A DNA stretch of 64,000 nt, taken from contig JACVTC010000120.1 of the NCBI GenBank assembly GCA_016946835.1, forward strand, positions 1 through 64,000, written 5' to 3'. The translations under genes were made by a program, and so were the position numbers. The DNA is from Neocallimastix lanati (nom. inval.). Lineage: Eukaryota; Neocallimastigomycota; Neocallimastigomycetes; Neocallimastigales; Neocallimastigaceae. The notes under the pieces are model-generated. The model was not told the origin of the DNA. It worked only from the letters and a program-made list of their open reading frames with translations, and ran no database searches. Shown here in pieces: positions 42,065-54,688 of this stretch (position 1 is its first letter; every line of letters starts with the position of its first letter).

Positions 42065-45000
42065 CTACGTTATGAGATTCGAGGACGAAATGGCCTCTAA
42101 CTCTTCCCATTCATCGAAGATAACTCCATGTGGATGAAAATTATCATTCGAATCTGTATCAGAATTTCTTCTTTGCCTTATCGTTACGACGTCGACGCTC
42201 TTGACAACGGTAGGTCTAACACTATACAAATCGATCATGGTGTAAAAATCACCAATCACAATAGGCATAACGTTAGTAAGGAATTCCGCAAGCCCCACAA
42301 AATATGAAATCGGGAAAGAAGACTCGTTCGAAGGTGATTGAAAAATATTATTAATAAATCGCCTTCTTTCCCCCGGAGCCGATCTTTAAGATTTCAAATA
42401 CTGCATTTCCGCCAAGAAGGAGACACAGCACGTAAAAATTGATATTATCATCAAAATCTTCCTCTTTATCATCAGGAATGTTCAATGATTTCTCATGAAC
42501 AATTAGAGAAAAATTAATAAAAATTTCATCAACAAAGGGAATGAAATGTTGCCTAAATTCTTCAAATTTAGGACATAAAAGTATCCAGTGTGTAAAACTA
42601 GGTATGCTGTTACTCTCACCACAACAAGGGCAGTATGTTGGGCAATTTTCTGATACTAGATTACTTTTAACATACGTTTTTACATCAAATTTGAATCCAC
42701 ATTTAATTCGTCCAATCCAAAAAAAATTCAAGAGAAAATTGTGAATATTTAAGTGATAGATGTTGAATAAATTTTTTAAAACCAAATTTAAATTTCTTGT
42801 ATTTTGTAGATCTGATCGCAGGAGTGCTTGAATAATGAATATTTTCCAAGTAAAACTTCCTTATTTCTCCAGGAAGTTTATTATTGTGCTTGTGTACTGC
42901 TAAACTCCGTGCTTTTTTCGTCCATGAATAGTGAGAAAGTGTAGGTATATTTTTGACTAAATGAGAAATAATACAAGAAGAATCTTTCCACTTTTTAAAG
43001 CATCGAATCATCGCCTTAGCACAAAAACTAGCTATAGGAGGTATAGAAAGTTCCTTAGACATATTGTAAATTGAAGTATTGGAGGTTTTATTTTTAAACC
43101 CAAAACTCCAATACAAACCTCGATTAAAAGCAGTTTGAGCTTTTTCAGTATTCTTTTTATTTGAACCAAGTAAGGGAGCATAATAAAGAACTGAACTAAG
43201 GACAAAAGAAACTAGTATACGAGTTTTAAAGTAGAAAGGAACATTCCTATTGGTTAAAAATCTAAAGAAAGAGTTAACTGTATAATTAATTTTACTATTC
43301 ATCTTAGCAATAATAGGTTTTAAATCCAACGATTCATTAAAAGGTATACCAAGATATGTATATTGATTAGTGCTTGGTATATAGTTCATACCATGTCTAA
43401 ATGTAGGATTTTCATAATGTCTTGAAGGTATAAAATTCTTTGGTTTAACAACTAGTGTAGCGCATTTATTGATTCCAAAGGTCATTTCATTTTTAATACC
43501 CCAATCATGAGCAATATTCAAAAGGTTTTTAAGTGAAGATTTTGTAGGAGCTAATAATACAATATCATCAGCAAATAATCCACCACAACACTTTTTCTTT
43601 TCAGTAATCACACCATAACTTTTACATTTATCAAAAATATCATTGACAAATATATTGAATAAAATAGGTGAGAGAGGACACCCCTGGCGAACACCACGGT
43701 GTATTGGAAATTCTTTTGAAAGTTTACCATTAAAGTTTGCACGAGCTTTCGAGGTAAGGTATAGATTAGTAATGAATTGAAGGCATTTACCACGAATACC
43801 AAGATTATTTAATTTAGTAAGTATATTGTAAATTGGAACTGAATCATAAGCTTTTTTAAGGTCAAGAAAGGCAAGAAAGGTAAATTTATCCTTAAATTTT
43901 CTTCTTTGCCAAATTTCACGAATGGATACAAATAAACTAATACATTCTTCTTTATTTCTAAAACCAAACTGTTCTGGTCTAATTATTCCATTAGAAAAAG
44001 CATAGTCCGATATTCTTTTAGTGACAATTTTTGATAGAATTTTTAAACCTACATTGATGAGTGAAATACCACGATAATTATTACAATCTGAAAGATCCCC
44101 TTTTTTAGGAATAGAAACAATAGAAACAGAGTTCCATTCATTAGGAAAGTCACCATCCCAAATTTTATTAAAAAGTAATAACAGACACTTTGCACAATCG
44201 GAATAAGTAACCTCTTGATTAGAGTCATCCTGAGAAGAAGTTCTACTCTCAGAATTAAAAAATGCTTTAAAAAATTCTGTAGGTATACCATCAGGATCAG
44301 GTGCTTTGTTATTTTTCATTGAAAGAACAGTTGAATGAATTTCTGACATGGAAATAGGATGATTAATATCCAATGATTCCTGAGGAGTAGAAGAATTATT
44401 AAGTATTCTTTTCCAATAATTTTCATTAAGACTGTGACCAGTTATATCAGAAGCAAGTTCTTCATAGTGTTCTGCAAAACGATTGAGTTGATCTTCTTGG
44501 GATACTAAAACATTACCTTCTTTATCTTTAATGTATACAGGTGATTGGGAAGGAGAGTAAGAAGGTTTAGAGATTTTCTCAAGTCCAGACCAACCACGCT
44601 GGGCATCATTTTTTAAGAAACATTCGCCGATGGAATGAATCAAATTTTTAAATCTAATATTCCTAATATTTCTTTTAATACTAATGATATAATCAGAAAG
44701 AACTCTATATTCTTTTGAAAGATCACAAAATTCTTGAAGATTAGACAAATCATTACGAAGTTTAAAATTTTTAATCCTTTTATAAAATAAATGTTTTTCA
44801 TGTGATAATTTCTTAATATAAGTAGGACAATGGAACGCTGAACCCTGTAAATTTGTAGGAACTCTTGCATGAATGTCATCGCCTATTTTATTTGCTGTGT
44901 CAAGAAGTTTTTTAACCATTGTATTAGAGTCTAGATTATCATTATGTTCAAATTCATCCAGTAAACATGTGAATATATTATGAGAGAAGATTGCTTCACG

Positions 45001-46152
45001 TTTATCCCTAAAAATTCGATTAGACCACTTAATTTGTTTATCCCGAGGCGGAGTAACAAAACCATCAGGAGATATTTTTTTACAAGAACGAATAAGTGAT
45101 AAATGGTCAGAGATGTCATTAAAAGAGTAGCATACAGAAGCAATATTCAGATAATTTCTTAATTTATCGTTCACTACTATAAAATCAATACAAGAATTCT
45201 TTCCACCATTAGACCAAGTAAATTGATGACCAACCATATCCATAACAAACCATTGAGGGGAAATTCTAAGAATAAGATCTTTGAGTTGTTGCTTAGTCAT
45301 GTTGAAATCACCAACAATAGCCGAAGGGTTATTCTGATGGTTCTTGAGCCAATTAGCAAAATCAGTTTCTGCTTTTTCTCTAGAGTCTTTGTGTTTTTTG
45401 CTAGGAATGTAAATGTTCCCTAAAGAACATCTGACACCCCAAAAAGAGAATATATTTACTGAGAGTATATATCTATATTCAAAATCATCATTAGTGAATT
45501 GGCAGGAGGAGTGCACACCTATATAAAGGCCCCTCATACCAGGGATTTTTTTGTCCGCACGTCTCAGTACTTTTCTATAATGATTAAGGAATGGATATGA
45601 GTTAGAAAAAGAGTTAAGGAATGAACTATTACCGACTTCTTGAAGACAAATACAAATAGGATTAAAGATTGAATTAAAATTGGTAAGTCCGTCATGTTTT
45701 TCAGAATTCCAACCATTTATGTTCCAGCTAATACAGAGGTTGAAATATTGAGTATTCGAGAAAGGGTTAGCATACAGGAGGCTTTCAAAGACGGGGATTG
45801 AAGGTTCAGAATAATACCTGGTTCTATTATGATTAACACTGCTAAATGTGCGTATCCTTGAAGTAATCTTCTATTTTATTCTTTTAACAGGTAAGTGCTT
45901 AGTAATCAAATAAATAACTTTCAAATAATCCATATAATTATTATAGTTAACTCTTAGGATGAAGTAGTTTTCCATATTAATATAGTGTTTTTTAACGATT
46001 CCATGAACAACTTCATTACAATTTGATATCTTTTTGCTTAAAAATTCCCATAGTCTACTTTCAGTCCAAGATTCAAGATCATGAATGAAAATTAAAACAA
46101 ATTTATCATGGTCAGGACCATAATGTCGCAGACCTCTTCGTATAGTTGACAT
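42065..46152 (-). pseudogene. LINE ORF2: APE endonuclease, reverse transcriptase, CCHC finger
   Basis: Reads MSTIRRG... from 46152. One in-frame TAG at 45871-45873 separates an N-terminal segment (LIFIHDLESW, YFILRVN) from the rest. APE domain: SWNINGW, CLQEV, VGDFNM, SDHLSL. RT: SIPKKGDLSDCNNYRGISL, FLDLKKAYDSVPI, QGCPLSPILFNIF, GGLFADDIVLLAP, YLGIPFNES. Near 42715 the frame shifts by one base in a T8 run, and the sequence continues with CPTYCPCC...THWILLC, a C-terminal zinc finger. A second shift near 42370 lies in a G5 run; the tail then ends at 42065. Two of the three lesions are in homopolymers and may be assembly errors. Confidence 0.88.
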
Positions 46153-46885
46153 AATAAAATAAAAAACTTATCTATATTAATAAAAAGTAAATGTAATATA
46201 AAAATAAAAAAAATAAAATTAGTAAAAAATTAAAAAATAAAAAAAAAATAAAAATTTATTGCTGTTGTCTTCTCTTTCGTGTATATTGTTTGCTAAAACT
46301 TGTTTGTTTTTCTTTCTTTTTGTGTTGACTAGTTTTTAATTAATGATTTTCAATTATAAATTCCTGTTTTATGTAAAAATTTCTGTAAAATAATCATATA
46401 TAATATAAAATTTAAATGTTAATGAAATAATAGTTGTGAAAAACTATAAAAAGATTCCCATCCGTTAAATAATGTCTCAAACACAAGCTTTGGAGTGAAT
46501 CAATCTCCTCCATTTCCATTTTACAATAGCTACATGAGAGTATAAATAATACTATAGAAAAAAACATATACAAAAAAAAAAAAATGCTAGAGTAAAAATA
46601 CAATAGATTCATTACAATGATAATATGTAGAAACTACATGATATTATTAATTATACAACTCCAATGTTATTACATATCCAGTTTAAGACATTATAGAACG
46701 TCAAGTTCACTTTCTACAGTCTTCCAGTATTCCAGATTTCTCTCTTCGTACTAGAAGCCACTTTAGAAAGGATAACCATTGATTATCATCAGAATCACAG
46801 AAAGCTGTAATTAGTACACCTGATATAGGTTATTCCTTTTCCATCAACCCTCCATGGACCTGGAAAAACAGTCCACTTCATTGGG
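46153..46885 (-). other. 5' region of the nested LINE
   Basis: Largely AT-rich. The first ~150 bases read MKWTVFPGPWRVDGKGITYI, then, in another frame, a stretch with DSDDNQWLSFLKWLL. It may be the remnant of a short ORF1; no known ORF1 motif is visible. Confidence 0.5.
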
Positions 46886-46898
46886 GAAAACTAGAGAA

Positions 46899-47190
46899 TC
46901 AGTATAAAAATTTCTGAAATTTAGACTCTATAAAAAGCATTAATAGATTCGAGTGACAGATTGTTACTGAAATGGATACCTAAGTACATATAAGTAGATT
47001 TTTTGGGAATGGAATACATCCTAAAATAAAACGTAAGGTCTTATAACCATGATAATGCTCAAAATTTAAAGACTTAATAACCATGGTATCACATTTATTG
47101 ATAGTGAAAGACATTTCATTTTTCTTTCATTAATGGTAACTCCTTGTGAATTAGCATTACCGTTGGAATCTATATCATAATTTCCACCTA
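46899..47190 (-). pseudogene. Older LINE, RT part (right of the nested LINE)
   Basis: MSFTINKCDTMVIKSLNF and KSTYMYLGIHFSNNLSLE match MTFGINKCATLVVKPKNF and NQYTYLGIPFNESLDLK of the younger LINE. Confidence 0.75.
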
Positions 47191-47998
47191 AAAGTCTATT
47201 ACCTTCTACATACATTCCTTTTTTTTTTTTTTTTTACTTAAAATCAAAGAAATAATTAAATACAACAGCATTTCCTTGTACTAAAATCTCAAGCTCGTTT
47301 TAAGGAAATTTTTTAATAAAAACTAATATGATTTTATTTATTTGTTTTAATAATTTTTAATTAAATAATAAATAAAGAATTTAAAAAAAAATAAAAAATA
47401 AAAATAAAAACAAAAAATAATAATTTATATACACAAATAATAATAAAGAATTTATACCAAAAATTTATATGAATTATTGGATTAATTATATTTTTATTAA
47501 TATATTTAATAAATTTATTTTAAATTTTACTACAATTTGAATTCTTTATATCTCTAATATTTATGCTAGTAATATAATAATATTTATATAGCTATTTAAA
47601 TATGATTTTTTTCTTTACATATGATTTTAAAATTAAAATTTTAGATATAATAAAATTCAAATATATTTCTTATTTATGACTTATTTCATAAATAATAATA
47701 ATTAATATTTAAATGATTTATATAATTATTTAATTATAAAATATGTTTTGTAATTAAAATTTTAATTAATAATATTATTAATATTTTTTTAAAAAAAATT
47801 AATTATAATAATTTTTTAAATATTTAAATATAATAAATTTTTTACAAATATTACTTTTTAATTTTTAGTAGATTTTTATATATTTTTAATTTAAATTTTA
47901 ATTTTTTGAATAAATTTTGAATTTCTTATTATATAACTTTTTAATATTATAATAATACATTATGTAATTTTAGTAGTTTTGGTGTTTTTTTTTTTTTT
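47191..47998. other. AT-rich spacer downstream of the LRR gene
   Basis: The second copy of the short segment from 40.95 kb lies at 47198-47252. The rest shows nothing recognisable. Confidence 0.5.
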
Positions 47999-50900
47999 TT
48001 AGTTTTCAGAAGAGCAACTATTATATTTAAATTATATTAATAAAATTATAATGAAGATATTAAAAATATATTAGATATTTCGTTTGTTGAACAATTAATA
48101 TAAAAATAAAATTATTTATTTATTATTACAAAATTTTTGTTAATAAAATAAATTACTTACATAGATTTGAGTTCTTCTGGAACTTTGTCACATCCATCTT
48201 CAATTTTTAATTCGGAAAGATTCTTAAGATTCTTTAAAGAAGAAAGATCTTCAGCATCAATAGAACGAACATCAATTTTTAATGATTCAAGTTCACTGAA
48301 ACCAGAAATGATTTTAATATCTTCATCATCAATGGAAGTGTTTCCATATAAGACTAATGATTTTAAGGATTCAACATTCTTGAAGGCATTTAAAGTTGAA
48401 CTAACACTATTAGTGGTTATTTTCTTTAAATTCTTGAGATTCTTTAATGAAGAATAATCTAAATCGTCATCAAAGTCACATTCATTAAATTCAATTTCTT
48501 CAAGTCCACTTAAAGAAGATAAAACATCAATTCCTCTTTGACTTAAAGAAATTCTCATTAATTTAATCTTTTCAAGAGTACCTACATTTTCAAATTCTTC
48601 TAATGAACTTTCTTCATATTCAGTATAAGCTTCACTTATAGTTTCAGTAGGAGCTGAACTAGAAGAGCAGAGAGATTTAAGTTCTTCTGGAACTATATCA
48701 CATCCATCTTCAATTTTTAATTCGGAAAGATTCTTAAGATTCTTTAAAGAAGAAAGATCTTCAGCATCAATAGAACGAACATCAATTTTTAATGATTCAA
48801 GTTCACTGAAACCAGAAATGATTTCAATATCTTCATCATCAATGGAAGTGTTTCCATATAAGACTAATGACTTTAAGGATTCAACATTCTTGAAGGCATT
48901 TAAAGTTGAACTAACACTATTAGTGGTTAATTTCTTTAAATTCTTGAGATTCTTTAATGAAGAATAATCTAAATCGTCATCAAAGTCACATTCATTGAAT
49001 TCGATTTCTTCAAGTCCACTTAAAGAAGATAAAACATCAATTCCTCTTTGACTTAAAGAAATTCTCATTAATTTAATCTTTTCAAGAGTAGCTACATTTT
49101 CAAATTCTTCTAATGAACTTTCTTCATATTCAGCATAAGCTTCACTTATAGTTTCAGTAGGAGCTGAACTAGAAGAGCAGAGAGATTTAAGTTCTTCTGG
49201 AACTATATCACATCCATCTTCAATTTTTAATTCGGAAAGATTCTTAAGATTCTTTAAAGAAGAAAGATCTTCAGCATCAATAGAACGAACATCAATTTTT
49301 AATGATTCAAGTTCACTGAAACCAGAAATGATTTCAATATCTTCATCATCAATGGAAGTGTTTCCATATAATTCTAATGATCTTAAGGATTCAACATTCT
49401 TGAAAGCATTTAAAGTTGAACTAACACTATTAGTGGTTAATTTCCTTAAATTCTTGAGATTCTTTAATGAAGAATAATCTAAATCGTCATCAAAGTCACA
49501 TTCATTAAATTCAATTTCTTCAAGTCCACTTAAAGAAGATAAAACATCAATTCCTCTTTGACTTAAAGAAATTCTCATTAATTTAATCTTTTCAAGAGTA
49601 CCTACATTTTCAAATTCTTCTAATGAACTTTCTTCATATTCAGCATAAGCTTCACTTATAGTTTCAGTAGGAGCTGAACTAGAAGAGCAGAGAGATTTAA
49701 GTTCTTCTGGAACTATATCACATCCATCTTCAATTTTTAATTCGGAAAGATTCTTAAGATTCTTTAAAGAAGAAAGATCTTCAGCATCAATAGAACGAAC
49801 ATCAATTTTTAATGATTCAAGTTCACTGAAACCAGAAATGATTTCAACATCTTCATCATCAATGGAAGTGTTTCCATATAAGACTAATGATTTTAAGGAT
49901 TCAACATTCTTGAAAGCATTTAAAGTTGAACTAACACTATTAGTGGTTATTTTCTTTAAATTCTTGAGATTCTTTAATGAAGAATAATCTAAATCGTCAT
50001 CAAAGTCACATTCATTAAATTCAATTTCTTCGAGTCCACTTAAAGAAGATAAAACATCAATTCCTCTTTGACTTAAAGAAATTCTCATTAATTTAATCTT
50101 TTTAAGAGTACCTACATTTTCAAATTCTTCTAATGAACTTTCTTCATATTCAGCATAAGCTTCACTTATAGTTTCAGTAGGAGCTGAACTAGAAGAGCAG
50201 AGGGATTTAAGTTCTTCTGGAACTATATCACATCCATCTTCAATTTTTAATTCGGAAAGATTCTTAAGATTCTTTAAAGAAGAAAGATCTTCAGCATCAA
50301 TAGAACGAACATCAATTTTTAATGATTCAAGTTCACTGAAACCAGAAATGATTTCAACATCTTCATCATCAATGGAAGTGTTTCCATATAAGACTAATGA
50401 TTTTAAGGATTCAACATTCTTGAAAGCATTTAAAGTTGAACTAACACTATTAGTGGTTATTTTCTTTAAATTCTTGAGATTCTTTAATGAAGAATAATCT
50501 AAATCGTCATCAAAGTCACATTCATTAAATTCAATTTCTTCGAGTCCACTTAAAGAAGATAAAACATCAATTCCTCTTTGACTTAAAGAAATTCTCATTA
50601 ATTTAATCTTTTCAAGAGTACCTACATTTTCAAATTCTTCTAATGAACTTTCTTCATATTCAGCATAAGCTTCACTTATAGTTTCAGTAGGAGCTGAACT
50701 AGAAGAGCAGAGGGATTTAAGTTCTTCTGGAACTATATCACATCCATCTTCAATTTTTAATTCGGAAAGATTCTTAAGATTCTTTAAAGAAGAAAGATCT
50801 TCAGCATCAATAGAACGAACATCAATTTTTAATGATTCAAGTTCACTGAAACCAGAAATGATTTCAATATCTTCATCATCAATGGAAGTGTTTCCATATA

Positions 50901-52154
50901 ATTCTAATGATCTTAAGGATTCAACATTCTTGAAAGCATTTAAAGTTGAACTAACACTATTAGTGGTTAATTTCCTTAAATTCTTGAGATTCTTTAATGA
51001 AGAATAATCTAAATCGTCATCAAAGTCACATTCATTAAATTCAATTTCTTCGAGTCCACTTAAAGAAGATAAAACATCAATTCCTCTTTGACTTAAAGAA
51101 ATTCTCATTAATTTAATCTTTTCAAGAGTACCTACATTTTCAAATTCTTCTAATGAACTTTCTTCATATTCAGCATAAGCTTCACTTATAGTTTCAGTAG
51201 GAGCTGAACTAGAAGAGCAGAGAGATTTAAGTTCTTCTGGAACTATATCACATCCATCTTCAATTTTTAATTCGGAAAGATTCTTAAGATTCTTTAAAGA
51301 AGAAAGATCTTCAGCATCAATAGAACGAACATCAATTTTTAATGATTCAAGTTCACTGAAACCAGAAATGATTTCAATATCTTCATCATCAATGGAAGTG
51401 TTTCCATATAAGACTAATGATTTTAAGGATTCAACATTCTTGAAGGCATTTAAAGTTGAACTAACACTATTAGTGGTTATTTTCTTTAAATTCTTGAGAT
51501 TCTTTAATGAAGAATAATCTAAATCGTCATCAAAGTCACATTCATTAAATTCAATTTCTTCGAGTCCACTTAAAGAAGATAAAACATCAATTCCTCTTTG
51601 ACTTAAAGAAATTCTCATTAATTTAATCTTTTCAAGAGTAGTTACATTTTCAAATTCTTCTAATGAACTTTCTTCATATTCAGCATAAGCTTCACTTATA
51701 GTTTCAGTAGGAGCTGAACTAGAAGAGCAGAGAGATTTAAGTTCTTCTGGAACTATATCACATCCATCTTCAATTTTTAATTCGGAAAGATTCTTAAGAT
51801 TCTTTAAAGAAGAAAGATCTTCAGCATCAATAGAACGAACATCAATTTTTAATGATTCAAGTTCACTGAAACCAGAAATGATTTCAATATCTTCATCATC
51901 AATGGAAGTGTTTCCATATAAGACTAATGATTTTAAGGATTTAACATTCTTGAAAGCATTTAAAGTTGAACCAACACGATTAGTTGTTAATTTCTTTAAA
52001 TTCTTAAGATTCTTTAATGAAGAATAATCTAAATCGTCATCAAAGTCACATTCAGTAAATTCAATTTCTTCAAGTCCACTTAAACCAGATAAAACATTAA
52101 CATATTCTTGATTTAATGAAAGTCTCGTTAAATTGCTGTAAAATTTAAAAGATT

Positions 52155-52202
<48 letters not shown>

Positions 52203-52427
52203 AATTATAAGTAATTTTTAATAAAATTTGATAAAAAAAAAAATTTTAATTTAAATAATAAATATTATTAATAATAATTATTACAATTTAGTTATAATTC
52301 CATCATGGTTACAAGTTAAATTAATATCTCCTTCAAAATTTTTATTGAATTCTTTAACTTCACTGCATTGAGAAGCTAAAGCACCAAGAACAAGAAAAGA
52401 ATGTACTAATCCTCTAATATATTTCAT
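47999..52427 (-). CDS. Secreted leucine-rich-repeat protein, eight 170-residue modules
   Basis: Three exons: 52427-52285, 52135-48161, 48017-47999; 4137 coding bases, 1378 residues. Exon 1 encodes a signal peptide (MKYIRGLVHSFLVLGALASQC) and an LRR N-cap-like NLTCNHDGIITK. Exon 2 holds eight near-identical modules of LRRs (KNLKNLSELKIEDGCD, SGLEEIEFNECDF) joined by acidic Ser-rich linkers (CSSSSAPTETISEAYAEYEE). Exon 3 adds CSSEN and stop. Splicing is supported by homology: joining exon 1 to 2 rebuilds the start of a module, and joining exon 2 to 3 rebuilds KSxCSS as in the other modules. Reading through the second donor would stop two codons later at 48157. An extracellular binding or adhesion role is inferred from the LRR fold; the ligand is unknown. 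Confidence 0.88.
48018..48160 (-). other. LRR gene intron 2
   Basis: 143 bases, donor GTAAGTAA, acceptor ATAATAG. Phase keeps the KS-I-CSS reading. Confidence 0.8.
48161..52134 (-). repeat. 510-bp tandem repeats of the LRR gene
   Basis: The marker AGAAGAGCAGAG recurs at 48661, 49171, 49681, 50191, 50701, 51211 and 51721, exactly 510 bp apart. Modules fall into types: KITT...KSLVL, LTT...RSLEL (third and sixth modules), and a mixed one. The first module, next to exon 1, is the most diverged. This points to spread by unequal exchange. Confidence 0.95.
52136..52284 (-). other. LRR gene intron 1
   Basis: 149 bases, donor GTAATA, acceptor TTTTACAG. Contains a homopolymer of about 40 T on the coding strand close to the acceptor. 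Confidence 0.82.
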
Positions 52428-53089
52428 TATTAATATTATTATATTATTAAATTGTTATATAATTATTTATTATTATTATAATATGTTTTTTTGTGTAAAT
52501 ATTTATTGAAGAAAAAAAAAAAAGATAAATAAGAGACTTTTTTATAGTCAAAAAAAATACAAAAAAAAGGAATGTTCTAATCAATAAAAAAAGAATATTC
52601 TAATCATTTAGAAATAAAAAAGAATATTCTAATCAATAAATAAAAAGATAATTTTAAATATTATTTTTTGTTAAAAAAAATTTTTTTTTAATAATTTTAT
52701 TTTAATTAATTAATTAATAAATTTTATATTTAGATAATTTTTTTTTTTTTTTTTGGAATAAAAGACTATTTAGTATATATGAATAATAAATATTTTCTAA
52801 TATAATAATTTTTTTAAAAAAAAAAAAAAATTTTTTTTTCTAAATAAATTGCAATTATACAATTATATTTGTTTTAATTTCTTAATAGGTAAAAGACAAT
52901 AGAAAAAAAAGATTTTTCAATTTAAAAAAATAGTGAAGTGTATTTTATTTAATTATTATTATTACTTTCTTCATTTATTTTGTGTTTTTCATCAACAAAC
53001 CGTAAGTCAAAAAACGAAAATTCTATCTTTAGTATAATAAGTAATATTTAAATATTCCAATTAAATAAAATGAAATAATATTAATAAAA
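52428..53089. other. AT-rich upstream region of the LRR gene
   Basis: AGAATATTCTAATCA is repeated three times (52570-52635). No other gene seen. The promoter is presumably here but no specific element can be supported. Confidence 0.5.
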
Positions 53090-53138
53090 ATATTGGGAGA
53101 AGTTATATTATTTATTTATGTAATTTATTGATATAAAT

Positions 53139-53169
<31 letters not shown>

Positions 53170-53765
53170 TTTTATAATTTAAATTTATTTAATTATATAC
53201 TAAATTTTATAAATTCATATTTTAATATTATTAAAATATAAAATATAAAATAAATTTAAATAAATTTATTTAATAACATTACTATTACAACTTCATTACA
53301 TTGCATTTCATTGCGATTGCAAAGAATAAATATAAAGAAAAAGTATTCTTTCAGATAATACTATTTAATTATAAACTATTTTAAAATAATAAAAATTAAT
53401 TATTAAAAAAATATAAAAATAAAATAAGATAATTAAAATAATTAAAATAAAATAAAATAATTAAAATAAAATAAATAATTAAAATAAAATAAATAATTAA
53501 AATAAAATAAAATAAAATTTAATTAATTTATAAATTATTTACATATTTACATAAATTTATGTCATAAATTTAAAGTTAATATAAATTTTATGTATTTTAT
53601 AAATTTATAATATTACATAAATTTATTTTATATCACGTTATTTTGAATCATTTCATAAATCACATGATAAATAATCAAGTGATAATTTAATGCTTATTAA
53701 TTTATTTTTATGTTATGATTTAATAAAATAATTTATTAATAATTAAAGTTTTTTTTCATTTTATA
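53090..53765 (-). repeat. Dispersed ~700-bp repeat, copy B
   Basis: Inverted relative of 20390-21085; see the anchors given there. Carries (AATAAAATAAAT)n expansions absent from copy A. Confidence 0.75.
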
Positions 53766-53786
53766 TCAATAAATATAAAATATAAA

Positions 53787-53825
53787 AAACTTCCTTTTTT
53801 ATTTTACCAATAAAAAAGGAAGTTT
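53787..53825. repeat. Perfect 17-bp hairpin
   Basis: AAACTTCCTTTTTTATT and its exact reverse complement around the 5-base loop TTACC. Confidence 0.9.
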
Positions 53826-54183
53826 AAAAATAAAAAAAAAAAATTTATTTATTTGGTAAAATTAAGAAAAAAAAGAAAATATAAAACTAATTTCATTATT
53901 AATTTAGTAAAAAAAAATTTTATCTTATTATTATTTTACTCATTATATTTTTTTTAAATATTAAGTTTTCTTTATTATTTAGCCATTTTTATAATAATAA
54001 AGAGAGAATCTTTATAATAAATTCATATGATAATGTCAATGTCTAATAATTATATATATATATGATTAATCATTTTTTTTAATTGAATATATGTACATAT
54101 AATTTTTGGATTTAAAAGGAAATACCAAAAAAAGCTTAATCATAACTTTTTTTATATTTATGGAAAATGAAAAAATTAAAAAC

Positions 54184-54273
<90 letters not shown>

Positions 54274-54479
54274 GAGTCTGAATTTTATGGTTCATAATTA
54301 TATCAATTATATTAATATATATTACGAAAAGTTAATATCATTTAATTATTTAAAATTATATGTTTTTATAATATATTGTGGCTTATGTATTATTTATATT
54401 ACAATATGTTTCAAAAAATTTAAATTAAGTTTTTATATTTATTATTATTGTTGTTATTGTTGTTGTTGTTAGTATTATT
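53826..54479. repeat. AT-rich spacer with (ATT)n tract
   Basis: (ATT)n at 54187-54272 and (TTG)n-like TTGTTGTTGTTGTT near 54448-54471. No gene seen. Confidence 0.6.
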
Positions 54480-54668
54480 AAACTTAGATCAGTAATATTC
54501 TTAATGAATATAGTATACATGGAAAATAAGTGTATAATCATAATACATATACATTTAAGTAATTAAGTAATCATTAAATATAGAAAATTAAATACACATA
54601 AATATAAATAAATAAATATTATAAATAAATAAGTTAAATATATAATTAAATTATGAGTGCAGTCAACA
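54480..54668 (-). repeat. Partial LTR of a Ty1/copia element
   Basis: Starts TGTTGACTGCACTC directly after the purine tract, as an LTR should. The far end is not determined; 54480 is only the point to which I follow it. Confidence 0.55.
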
Positions 54669-54679
54669 CTCCCCCTCAA
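54669..54679 (-). promoter_or_regulatory. Copia polypurine tract
   Basis: Minus strand reads TTGAGGGGGAG then TGTTGA, the usual junction of polypurine tract and 3' LTR in Ty1/copia elements. Confidence 0.75.
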
Positions 54680-54688
54680 ATGATATTT

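Larger units (their letters stand above)
41930..46885 (-). mobile_element. Near-full-length LINE, nested in an older LINE
   Basis: About 4.96 kb, bracketed by 13-bp duplications. It has a poly(A) tail (T run 41930-41963 on plus), the AATAAA-containing 3' UTR ending TAGTCT, the main ORF (42065-46152, degraded) and a 5' region of about 730 bp. Layout N-terminal domain, APE endonuclease, RT, C-terminal CCHC finger places it in the L1-like group of non-LTR elements. Confidence 0.88.

Noticed and set aside
45871-45873. Programmed stop readthrough in the LINE ORF
   Set aside because: Two other lesions exist in the same copy, so a simple nonsense mutation is more likely.
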